23,155 bases of DNA, from positions 1 to 23,155 of the forward strand of contig JAFGFO010000456.1 in assembly GCA_016931085.1 (NCBI GenBank), given 5' to 3'. The first letter of the stretch is position 1. The number at the start of each line of letters is the position of its first letter. This document shows, in pieces, positions 15,250-21,436 of this stretch. This DNA is from Thermoflexales bacterium (GTDB taxonomy: Bacteria > Chloroflexota > Anaerolineae > Fen-1058). The notes below the pieces were generated by a model. It searched no databases. It worked only from the letters and a program-made list of their open reading frames with translations, and was not told the origin of the DNA. Made by a program: the position numbers and the translations under genes.

Positions 15250-15277
15250 ATTATACTTTGTTCGCCCACCAAGTCAA
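15250..15277 (-). promoter_or_regulatory. Near-consensus promoter of the truncated hypothetical gene
   Basis: On the minus strand: TTGACT (15272-15277), a 16-bp spacer and a perfect TATAAT (15250-15255). Predicted transcription starts near 15243, about 70 nt before ATG 15175. It is the best -10 in the window, yet the gene it serves appears broken. Confidence 0.6.
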
Positions 15278-15349
15278 AGGAGCCTGTGCTCTGGGATTTC
15301 GAAGCAAATACTCTAAATGAAGCAAAAGTGCACCTCAACAAGCTCCAAG

Positions 15350-15473
15350 CTAGCTTGTCGGAGAGATCTCCGTAGGGCAGGTTTCCATACCTCCGCAAGC
15401 CTGGCGGCTATCCGCAGGACGCCTTTGGCGTAGAAAGCCGCCCTACAAAATCGTCTCTCCGACAGCCTGCTAG
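15350..15473. mobile_element. MITE-like palindromic element, copy B
   Basis: Left end CTAGCTTGTCGGAGAGA (15350-15366); right end TCTCTCCGACAGCCTGCTAG (15454-15473), whose reverse complement is identical over 20 bp to the left end of copy C at 23069-23088. The core (15368-15453) is itself folded: GTAGGGC (15372-15378) pairs with GCCCTAC (15440-15446), GGCGGCT (15403-15409) with AGCCGCC (15436-15442), and a small ACGCC-TTT-GGCGT hairpin lies between. It has no coding capacity. It sits in the scar region between the truncated gene and the XRE-cupin promoter. Confidence 0.75.
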
Positions 15474-15623
15474 CTGTAAAGTGTATTTATCCAACATCAC
15501 CGTTTTCCTGTAGTTTCTTTGCGTTCTTCGCGCCTTTGCGCTTAAGAATGTTTTGGCCATTGACTACCAACACTCCAGAGGGAGACTATCACGTCGCCTG
15601 TATCAATACATTGGTTGTAACGC
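15474..15623. other. Non-coding spacer with TTTGCG-type repeats
   Basis: I see no gene. At about 15518-15547 is TTCTTTGCGTTCTTCGCGCC followed by TTTGCGCTTA, a short reiterated motif resembling another dispersed Chloroflexota-type repeat. The rest is unremarkable AT-richer DNA leading into the promoter at 15624. Confidence 0.35.
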
Positions 15624-15652
15624 TTGACATTTAGCCAGCTTTGTGCTATCCT
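15624..15652 (+). promoter_or_regulatory. Main promoter of the Fe-S/redox gene cluster
   Basis: A perfect -35 TTGACA (15624-15629), a 17-bp spacer and TATCCT (15647-15652), with TGTG upstream of the -10 (TGTGCTATCCT). It is the only strong promoter seen ahead of the eleven-gene cluster. The start point is expected near 15659, inside a palindrome that may be an operator. Confidence 0.75.
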
Positions 15653-15654
15653 AT

Positions 15655-15668
15655 TGGTTAGATAACCA
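15655..15668. promoter_or_regulatory. Candidate operator palindrome at the cluster start site
   Basis: TGGTTA-GA-TAACCA is a perfect 14-bp inverted repeat beginning two bases after the -10 hexamer and covering the predicted transcription start. An XRE-type regulator is encoded immediately downstream, so autorepression by steric block is plausible. This is inference from position. Confidence 0.45.
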
Positions 15669-15693
15669 TTATTTATTGGAGAGGGGAGGAGCT

Positions 15694-16383
15694 ATGCTCG
15701 GTGAAAACGCACCTACTACAAACACTTTGCCCAAGCGGCAGCAACGCCGGCGGCGCGGCGCGCCGGCCGTCCCATCGCCAATCGCCGGCAGCGCTCCCGC
15801 CCAAGAAGTCAACGTGGGCCGCTGCCTGCGCGAGCTGCGCGAAGAGCGTAAGCTATCCATCCGCGCGTTAGCCGAGAAAAGCGGGTTGAACGTGAACACG
15901 CTCAGCTTGATCGAGAACGGCAAGAGCTCGCCCAGCGTCAGCACCTTGCAGCAGATTGCCCTCGCGCTCGAGTCGCCCATCACCGCCTTCTTTGATACCA
16001 GCCTGCCCAGAAGCACCCTCGCGCATATCAAAGCCAATGACCGCCCGCGCGCGGCGTTTGCGCACGGCGTACTGGAAGACCTGGGCGCGGGGTTATCCGG
16101 GCGCACGGTCGAGCCCTTCGTCGTCACGCTGGAGCCAAACGCCGGTAGCGGGGCTTACCCGGTCGTCCACACGGGCTACGAGTTTGTCTTTTGCCTGGAA
16201 GGGCGCATCGTGTACACGATTGAAGACCACACCTGCCTCTTGGAGCCGGGTGATAGCTTGCTGTTCGAGTCGCGCTTGCCGCACCGCTGGCAGAACGTGG
16301 ACGAGACGCCGTCGCGGGCGCTACTGGTGATGTGCCCTTCCGACGAGCGCGACCGCCCGACCGAACGACATTTTCAGACCTAA
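15694..16383 (+). CDS. XRE-family transcriptional regulator with C-terminal cupin domain
   Basis: A 229-residue regulator from ATG 15694, behind GAGGGGAGGA (15681-15690). A disordered basic N-terminus (QQRRRRGAPAV) precedes the helix-turn-helix at about 40-95 (LRELREERKLSIRALAEKSG, then NTLSLIENGKSSPSVSTLQQ) and a cupin sensor at about 125-215 (HTGYEFVFCLEGRIVYTIED, then LEPGDSLLFES, then LPHRW). This HTH-cupin architecture usually binds a small metabolite and controls adjacent genes. It heads the cluster and is 28 bp from the ferredoxin gene, so it is the likely regulator of the whole unit. The ligand is unknown. The in-frame TTG 15643 upstream lies within the promoter and is rejected. Confidence 0.9.
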   Translation: MLGENAPTTNTLPKRQQRRRRGAPAVPSPIAGSAPAQEVNVGRCLRELREERKLSIRALAEKSGLNVNTLSLIENGKSSPSVSTLQQIALALESPITAFFDTSLPRSTLAHIKANDRPRAAFAHGVLEDLGAGLSGRTVEPFVVTLEPNAGSGAYPVVHTGYEFVFCLEGRIVYTIEDHTCLLEPGDSLLFESRLPHRWQNVDETPSRALLVMCPSDERDRPTERHFQT

Positions 16384-16411
16384 TTTGATGGGTAGAGAAA
16401 GAAGGTGTACA

Positions 16412-16843
16412 ATGGTGTACGTAAACGAGTCTCTTTGTACAGGCTGCGGCGAGTGCGTCGATGTATGCCCGTCCAGCGCAATTCGACTGGTGGGCAGCGT
16501 GGCGCAAATAGACCAGGGCCTATGCCAGGAATGCGAAGCGTGTGTGTCCGCCTGTCCCGAGGGGGCCATCCTGGTCTTGCAAGAATCGCGTCCAGTTAAC
16601 CAGCCGATCATGGTACGATCTCCGGCGGCGCTATCTCGCCCTGGGTTGGGGCTGGCCTTAAGCGCCGCGTTGGCTTTTGTTGGGCAAGAGATTGTCCCTC
16701 GCGCAGCCCGGGCGCTGCTGGCGGCCTGGGATCAAAGGCAGGCCCGCCAAAGCCCTGTCGCGTCACCTGGGAGGGCTGCGAGCGGTGCTGGTTACAACTC
16801 GCGTGGTGGCGGTCAACGCCGGCGTTGGCGCGGAGGCCAATAA
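16412..16843 (+). CDS. 2[4Fe-4S] ferredoxin with hydrophobic segment and Arg/Gly tail
   Basis: A 143-residue protein from ATG 16412 (AAGG 6-7 nt upstream). Cluster motifs are C9-x2-C12-x2-C15-x3-C19-P and C38-x2-C41-x2-C44-x3-C48-P, a bacterial-type 2[4Fe-4S] ferredoxin of about 60 residues. Unlike simple ferredoxins it continues with a hydrophobic stretch (about 73-100, GLGLALSAALAFVGQEI) that could anchor it to the membrane, and it ends in a flexible Arg/Gly-rich tail (SRGGGQRRRWRGGQ). It is the first structural gene after the regulator, 11 bp before the NifU-like scaffold, so it may supply electrons for cluster assembly or for the encoded oxidoreductases. That role is inferred. Confidence 0.9.
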   Translation: MVYVNESLCTGCGECVDVCPSSAIRLVGSVAQIDQGLCQECEACVSACPEGAILVLQESRPVNQPIMVRSPAALSRPGLGLALSAALAFVGQEIVPRAARALLAAWDQRQARQSPVASPGRAASGAGYNSRGGGQRRRWRGGQ

Positions 16844-16854
16844 AGGTAGAGCAA

Positions 16855-17328
16855 GTGGAACAGCAAAAACAAGCGCCTGCTCAGGCGCTTTTCTCGGTAC
16901 AAGCCATTAGAGAGCATCAGCAAGGCTTGCCAGGCCCGTTGCGCTATTCGGAACGCGCCTTGGCCGAGGCCGCTCATCCCAAAAATGTCGGGCGGCTGCC
17001 GGGCGCAGACGCTTACGGAGCTTTTCGCGGCGGCTGCGGCGACACGATGGAGATTTATTTGCAACTGGATGCGGGCAAAATTGTCAAGGCCACCTTCATG
17101 ACCAGCGGCCAAACCTCGGCTATCGCGGCGGGGAGCGTGCTCACCACCATGGTGCAGGGGTTATCGCTGGAGGAAGCCGGCAAGATCCAAGCCGGCGATG
17201 TCATCCAGGCTCTGGGCGGCTTGCCGGAGGCCAAAGTTCACTGCGCCAAGTTGATGGTGACCGCGTTACGCGAGGCCATCGCCAACTGGCGCGTGCGAGA
17301 GCACCAGGCCCAACAAAACCAACGCTGA
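16855..17328 (+). CDS. NifU/IscU-type iron-sulfur cluster scaffold lacking the middle Cys
   Basis: A 157-residue protein of the IscU/NifU N-terminal family, on which Fe-S clusters are built. The family motifs are present: LRYSERALAEAAHPKNVGRL, GGCGDTMEIYL (C61, D63) and KVHCAKL (C130). The middle cysteine, normally in GCGSAIA, is replaced: the sequence reads SGQTSAIAAG, with Gln86-Thr87 where Cys-Gly is expected. The codons (CAA ACC) are unambiguous. The start is probably GTG 16855, 11 bp after the ferredoxin stop with AAAGG upstream; TTG 16825 overlaps the ferredoxin gene. A terminator-like hairpin lies early in the coding region (16871-16892). FmdB follows 13 bp downstream. Confidence 0.87.
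   Translation: MEQQKQAPAQALFSVQAIREHQQGLPGPLRYSERALAEAAHPKNVGRLPGADAYGAFRGGCGDTMEIYLQLDAGKIVKATFMTSGQTSAIAAGSVLTTMVQGLSLEEAGKIQAGDVIQALGGLPEAKVHCAKLMVTALREAIANWRVREHQAQQNQR
16871..16894 (+). terminator. Terminator-like hairpin early in the scaffold gene
   Basis: AAGCGCCT (16871-16878) and AGGCGCTT (16883-16890) form a perfect 8-bp stem on the loop GCTC, followed by TTCT (the U-run with the stem foot is TTTTCT). It begins 28 bp after the ferredoxin stop and lies inside the first codons of the scaffold gene. It could be an attenuator reducing downstream expression relative to the ferredoxin, or a coincidence of coding sequence. Confidence 0.4.
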
Positions 17329-17341
17329 AAGAGGAAGCCTT

Positions 17342-17581
17342 ATGCCGATTTACGAATATCGCTGTCAAGCCTGTGGCGAAAAGCTCGAGTTGTTGGTATC
17401 GGGCGGTCAAAGGCCGGCCTGCCCACACTGCGGCAGTGCGGCGTTGGACAAGCTCATCTCGGCGCCCGTCGTCTTGAGCGGGCAGACGGCCCGCCCGGCC
17501 GGGCAGACGTGCTGTGGCCGCCAGGAGCGCTGCAACGCGCCGCCCTGCTCGACCGGAGACTCGTGCCGGCACGAGTCGTAG
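17342..17581 (+). CDS. FmdB-family zinc-ribbon protein
   Basis: A 79-residue protein starting MPIYEYRCQACGEKLELL, the classic FmdB N-terminus with a zinc ribbon of paired CxxC knuckles (C8/C11 and CPHC). FmdB-like proteins were named as putative regulators of formamidase or C1 metabolism and often sit next to Fe-S or metalloenzyme genes; their biochemistry is poorly defined. The C-terminal third is unusually Cys-rich (TCCGRQERCNAPPCSTGDSC), which may add a second metal or thiol site. The ribosome site AGGAAG lies 6 nt upstream. It is 13 bp from the scaffold gene and 63 bp from the Trx-VKOR gene, the largest internal gap in the cluster. Confidence 0.85.
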   Translation: MPIYEYRCQACGEKLELLVSGGQRPACPHCGSAALDKLISAPVVLSGQTARPAGQTCCGRQERCNAPPCSTGDSCRHES

Positions 17582-17644
17582 AAAATCGGGCGCGTCGAGA
17601 ACCATCCGCACACATCCAGTCACATCATTGGAGGCACACTGAGA

Positions 17645-18886
17645 GTGATCCGGCAAGTTAGCAATCATCTTTTTCGTGGCGCGCCATTAAGAAATGGCGC
17701 GCTGGCTGTGTGCTGCGCGCTGATCGGACTGGTCGGCGCCGGCCGCCCAGCCTGCGCCGACGAGCCGGTGGTTCGCGCGGTGCTGTTTTACTCGCCTTCC
17801 TGCGGGCACTGCCACCAAATCGTCACGCAAGACCTGCCGCCACTGCTCGAAAAATACGGCGAGCAGTTGCAAATCATAGGCGTGGACATAGCCAACGCGA
17901 CCGGCCAGGCCTTGTACCAGGCCGCTATCCAGCGCTTCAACATCCCGGCTGAACGGCGCGGTGTGCCGACCTTGATCGTCGCCGACGTCGTGCTGGTCGG
18001 CTCGCTGGAAATCCCGCAGCAGTTCCCCGGCTTGGTGGAGAGCTACCTGGCCCAAGGCGGCGTGGGTTGGCCCGACATCCCCGGCCTGGTCGAGGCGTTG
18101 GGGGCCACTGAGGCCACGCCAGCTCCCAGCCCTGAGGCGGCGGCGCCGACTGTGTCCGCCTCGCCGGCCGCCACGGATGACGTGGCGACGGCCACGCCTG
18201 CGCCGCCCCAAGCCGCGCCCACCGCCACCGCCGGCAGTGGCGGATTGATCATCCAGACCAGGCCGGTCAGCATCGGCGAAAAAATTGCCCGCGACCCGGT
18301 GGGGAATGGTTTATCCATCGCTGTGTTGGCCGGGATGGTGTTGGTGGTGGGCTACGTTGGGCTGGCCTTCCGCCGGCTGGCCAGCCGGCCGGCGCCGGCC
18401 TGGCAGCACTGGGCAGTGCCTGTGTTGGCGCTGCTGGGCCTGGGCGTGGCGGCTTACCTGGCTTACGTGGAAACAAGACAGGTGGCCGCCGTGTGCGGGC
18501 CGGTGGGCGATTGCAACACAGTGCAGCAAAGCGAGTATGCCTTGTTGCTTGGTATCTTGCCGGTCGGCGTATTTGGCCTGCTGGGTTATGTTGCTATTCT
18601 GGCAGCCTGGCTTGCCGGCCAGTATGGGCGTGGGCGATTGGCCCAGCTTGCGCCGGCGGCCTTGCTTGTTATGACATTGTTTGGTACACTATTCTCGATT
18701 TACCTGACCTTTTTGGAGCCTTTCGTCATCGGCGCGACGTGCGCATGGTGCCTTAGCTCAGCGGTGGTGATGACGCTGCTGCTGTGGCTGACGGCCGCAC
18801 CGGGTGCGGTCGCGATTTCACATCTACTGTATGGAGAAAAAAATGTTAAAAGACCAAGTGCTGCAAGCCCTGTCTCAAGTCAATGA
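17645..18886 (+). CDS. Exported thioredoxin-like domain fused to VKOR (disulfide-forming)
   Basis: A 413-residue membrane protein from GTG 17645 (GGAGG 10 nt upstream). A signal-anchor segment lies at about 18-38. A thioredoxin-fold domain (about 43-150) carries redox pair C53-GH-C56 (SPSCGHCHQ) and the cis-Pro loop RRGVPTL. A Pro/Ala/Thr-rich linker (about 155-205) leads to a TM helix (about 218-238) and a VKOR domain (about 255-395) with loop cysteines C284-x5-C290 and active-site C366-AW-C369. VKOR reoxidises periplasmic thiol oxidants using quinone. In the best-known bacterial fusions the thioredoxin domain follows VKOR; here it precedes it. The 3' end overlaps the Mrp gene by 44 bp. Confidence 0.9.
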   Translation: MIRQVSNHLFRGAPLRNGALAVCCALIGLVGAGRPACADEPVVRAVLFYSPSCGHCHQIVTQDLPPLLEKYGEQLQIIGVDIANATGQALYQAAIQRFNIPAERRGVPTLIVADVVLVGSLEIPQQFPGLVESYLAQGGVGWPDIPGLVEALGATEATPAPSPEAAAPTVSASPAATDDVATATPAPPQAAPTATAGSGGLIIQTRPVSIGEKIARDPVGNGLSIAVLAGMVLVVGYVGLAFRRLASRPAPAWQHWAVPVLALLGLGVAAYLAYVETRQVAAVCGPVGDCNTVQQSEYALLLGILPVGVFGLLGYVAILAAWLAGQYGRGRLAQLAPAALLVMTLFGTLFSIYLTFLEPFVIGATCAWCLSSAVVMTLLLWLTAAPGAVAISHLLYGEKNVKRPSAASPVSSQ

Positions 18887-19886
18887 TCCCGAACTGCATC
18901 GCAGCCTCACCGACTTGAACATGGTGCGCGAGGTGGAGGTGCACGACGAGGCGGTCGACGTCACCATCGCGCTGACCGTGCCGAATTGTCCGCTCAAGAG
19001 CCAGATCGAGGCCGACGTGAAAAAAGCCGTCGGCTCGTTGCCCGGCGTGAGCCAGGTGAACGTCCACATGACGGCCATGACCGACGAGGAGCGCAAGGCC
19101 ATCTTTGGCGAGAAGCAAGAAGGCGTGGCGCTCGAATACAACCACATCGGCCGCGTGGTGGCGGTGATGAGCGGCAAGGGCGGCGTGGGCAAGTCGCTCG
19201 TCACGGCCCTTCTGGCGTCCGCCCTGGCGCGGCAAGGCTTGCGCGCCGGCGTGCTGGATGCCGACATCACTGGCCCCAGCATCCCCAAGCTGTTTGGCGT
19301 GCGCGGGCCTGTGAGCGGCGCGCCGGTGGGGTTGCGCCCGCCGCAGAGTGAGGCTGGCGTCAAGCTCATGTCGCTCAACCTGCTGCTGGAATCCGACGAC
19401 CAGCCGGTGGTGTGGCGCGGGCCGCTTATCGGCAAGGCCATCACGCAACTGTGGGGCGACGTGTTTTGGGGTGATCTGGATTACTTGCTGGTGGACCTGC
19501 CGCCCGGCACGGCCGACGCGGCGTTGACGACGATGCAATCGCTGCCGCTGGACGGCATTGTGATGGTGACCACGCCGCAGAGCCTGGCCTCGATGATCGT
19601 GCGTAAGGCAGTCCACATGGCGCAGATGGTCAAGGTGTCCATCGTCGGCGTGGTGGAAAACATGGCCTACTTTGTCTGCCCCGACACGGGCAAGCGCCAC
19701 GAGATCTTTGGCCCCAGCCACGCCTTCGAGGTGGCGCAGGCCGCTTATGCGCCGCTGCTGGCGCAGTTGCCGATCGATCCCACCGTCGCCCCGCGCTGCG
19801 ATGCCGGCCAGGTCGAGTCGATCGAGCTGGCCGAGCTCCCGGCAATGGTGGCCGCCTTTATCAAGGCCGTGCCCGTCACCCGCTAA
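18843..19886 (+). CDS. mrp: Mrp/NBP35-type iron-sulfur carrier ATPase
   Basis: A 347-residue protein. The N-terminal MIP18/DUF59 domain spans about 1-85 (SQVNDPELHRSLTDLNMV, with PNCPLKSQIE). It is followed by a deviant-Walker P-loop ATPase with VMSGKGGVGKS (residues 108-118) and VDLPPGTADA. Mrp (ApbC) proteins carry and transfer [4Fe-4S] clusters. The usual CxxC bridging pair appears as C279-PD-T282 (YFVCPDTGKRHEIFG), so only one of the two cysteines remains, a variant I recall in other Mrp sequences. ATG 18843 has GGAG 6 nt upstream and starts inside the Trx-VKOR gene, indicating coupling. An earlier in-frame start at 18804 is less well supported. Confidence 0.92.
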   Translation: MLKDQVLQALSQVNDPELHRSLTDLNMVREVEVHDEAVDVTIALTVPNCPLKSQIEADVKKAVGSLPGVSQVNVHMTAMTDEERKAIFGEKQEGVALEYNHIGRVVAVMSGKGGVGKSLVTALLASALARQGLRAGVLDADITGPSIPKLFGVRGPVSGAPVGLRPPQSEAGVKLMSLNLLLESDDQPVVWRGPLIGKAITQLWGDVFWGDLDYLLVDLPPGTADAALTTMQSLPLDGIVMVTTPQSLASMIVRKAVHMAQMVKVSIVGVVENMAYFVCPDTGKRHEIFGPSHAFEVAQAAYAPLLAQLPIDPTVAPRCDAGQVESIELAELPAMVAAFIKAVPVTR

Positions 19887-19897
19887 GGATCGAGGCC

Positions 19898-20377
19898 ATG
19901 GGAGCAAGCGATTACTTTATCCATCTGCGAGAACGCGTCGGGCACGATATGCTGTTGAGTCCCTCGGCGGCCGCCTGCATTCGAGATGCCGAGGGCCGCA
20001 TCCTGCTTTTACAGCGCGGCGATGGGGATAATCTGTGGGGCTTCCCCGGCGGCGCCATGGAGCCGGGCGAGCAGATAGCCGACACTGTCGTACGTGAGGT
20101 GCGTGAGGAAACCGGGCTGGAGGTCGAGCCAGGCGCACTCATCGGCGTCTACTCCGCGCCCGAGTACGCTTTCGCGTATCCCAACGGCGACCAGGTGCAG
20201 CCGGTGACGGTTTTCTTCGAGTGCCGGCTGGTGGGAGGCAAGCTTGAGCCGGATATGGAAGAGAGCCTGGCAGCGCGCTACTTTGGTCTCCAAGACGAGC
20301 TGCCGCCCATGCGCCCTTGCTGCGTCGCCAAGGCTGGCGACGCCTTTGCGTTCCGGGGTCGGGCCTTCTTTCGTTAG
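19898..20377 (+). CDS. Nudix hydrolase
   Basis: A 159-residue protein with a complete Nudix box (GGAMEPGEQIADTVVREVRE followed by ETGLEV), matching Gx5Ex7REUxEExGU. These enzymes cleave nucleoside-diphosphate-linked compounds; the substrate cannot be predicted. The preceding strand, DAEGRILLLQRGDGDNLWGF, is typical of the MutT/ADP-ribose-type fold. The start is ATG 19898, 11 bp after mrp; the stop lies 9 bp before the next gene, so it is cotranscribed. Its place in an Fe-S cluster neighbourhood is unexplained. Confidence 0.9.
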   Translation: MGASDYFIHLRERVGHDMLLSPSAAACIRDAEGRILLLQRGDGDNLWGFPGGAMEPGEQIADTVVREVREETGLEVEPGALIGVYSAPEYAFAYPNGDQVQPVTVFFECRLVGGKLEPDMEESLAARYFGLQDELPPMRPCCVAKAGDAFAFRGRAFFR

Positions 20378-20386
20378 AGGGCTATC

Positions 20387-21409
20387 GTGTTTGTTTTCGA
20401 GCCAGTCCCTTCGCGGCGCTTGGGGCGATATTCAAATGCGTTATGGCTCACGGGCGTTTGCTCGCGCCCGATTTTAGCACTGTGCGCCGCATTGGGCTTG
20501 CTGGCCGCCTGCACGGTCCAGGAGGCGCCCAAGCAACCGACTGCGACGCGGATACCCATCACTGCAACGACCGTCGTTGCCGAGACGCCGCCGGCGACGG
20601 TGGCGACGCTTGCCTCCGCCACGGCGACGGTGGCGACGCTTGCCTCCGCCACGGCGACGGTGACGGCGCAACCAGGAGGAATAAATATGCCATCAGAAAT
20701 TCATCCCATCACCTTGACCATCGTGTACGACAACCAGCCCTTCGACGCGCGGCTCAAGACCGCCTGGGGCTTTGCCTGCCTGGTCGAAACGGGCCAGGCG
20801 GTGATATTGTTCGACACCGGCGGCGACGGGCCGACGCTGATGTCCAACATGGCCGCCTTGGGCATCGACCCGCGCCGGGTTGACAGCGTGGTGCTTTCGC
20901 ATTATCATAGCGATCACACCGGCGGGCTGGACGCGCTGCTCGAGGTGAACGATCACACGCTCGTGTACGCACCGCGCTCCTTCCCGGCCGATTTCAAGGC
21001 GCGCGTGGGCAAACGCGCCAGCGTGATCGAAGTGAGCAAGCCGGTGACGGTAGCCGAGCACATCCGCACCACCGGCGAAATGGGCACGGCCATTATCGAG
21101 CAGTCACTCCTGATCGAGACAAGCGAGGGACTGATCGTGATGACCGGCTGCGCGCATCCCGGCATCGTCGAGATCGTGCGGCAGGCCAAAACGCACGGCG
21201 AAATATTCCTGGCGATGGGCGGCTTTCACCTGAAGGACAAAAGCGCCAGCCAGGTTGAAGCCATCATCGCCGAGTTCAAGCAGTCGGGCGTGCGGCGGGT
21301 CGCGCCGAGTCACTGCACGGGTGACGGCGCGATCCGGCAGTTCAAAGAAGCGTTCGGCGCGGATTTTATCACCGCCGGCGCTGGAGCGGTCATACACGCG
21401 GAGAGATAG
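20387..21409 (+). CDS. Metallo-beta-lactamase-fold hydrolase with lipoprotein-like N-terminus
   Basis: A 340-residue product from GTG 20387. Residues about 30-42 (LALCAALGLLAAC) form a lipoprotein-type signal with a lipobox Cys, followed by a Thr/Ala-rich linker containing a duplicated ATVATLASAT unit. From about residue 101 comes an MBL fold with metal-binding LSHYHSDHTGG (H172, H174, D176, H177), GCAHPGI and PSHCTG. It resembles the archaeal MJ0936-type enzymes annotated as dihydropterin-ribofuranosylaminobenzene-phosphate synthases. A strong internal Shine-Dalgarno and ATG at 20687 would give a 240-residue cytosolic enzyme of family-typical length, so the true or second start may be there. 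TrmO follows 27 bp downstream. Confidence 0.85.
   Translation: MFVFEPVPSRRLGRYSNALWLTGVCSRPILALCAALGLLAACTVQEAPKQPTATRIPITATTVVAETPPATVATLASATATVATLASATATVTAQPGGINMPSEIHPITLTIVYDNQPFDARLKTAWGFACLVETGQAVILFDTGGDGPTLMSNMAALGIDPRRVDSVVLSHYHSDHTGGLDALLEVNDHTLVYAPRSFPADFKARVGKRASVIEVSKPVTVAEHIRTTGEMGTAIIEQSLLIETSEGLIVMTGCAHPGIVEIVRQAKTHGEIFLAMGGFHLKDKSASQVEAIIAEFKQSGVRRVAPSHCTGDGAIRQFKEAFGADFITAGAGAVIHAER
20594..20662 (+). repeat. 30-bp in-frame tandem repeat in the MBL-gene linker
   Basis: The unit begins GCGACGGTGGCGACGCTTGC and runs 20594-20623, is repeated exactly at 20624-20653, and is followed by a 9-bp partial copy. Each unit encodes ATVATLASAT, lengthening the spacer between the lipobox and the enzyme domain. 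Exact identity suggests recent duplication and possible length variation. Confidence 0.85.
20674..20689 (+). promoter_or_regulatory. Internal Shine-Dalgarno and ATG within the MBL gene
   Basis: AGGAGGA (20674-20680) lies 6 nt before an in-frame ATG (20687-20689), one of the best ribosome sites in the window. The ATG falls exactly where the conserved enzyme domain begins (MPSEIHPITLTIVYDN). It could make a soluble form in addition to the lipid-anchored form, or mark the original start of the enzyme. Confidence 0.6.
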
Positions 21410-21436
21410 CGGTTAGTCCAGAAAGCAGGAATCAAC

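Noticed and set aside
15193..15375. 60-residue plus-strand frame in the scar region
   Set aside because: It overlaps a strong minus-strand promoter and runs into the left end of repeat copy B; it has no ribosome site or homology I recognise.
18846..19907. 353-residue minus-strand frame
   Set aside because: It is the antisense shadow of mrp, His/Arg-rich, with no motif.
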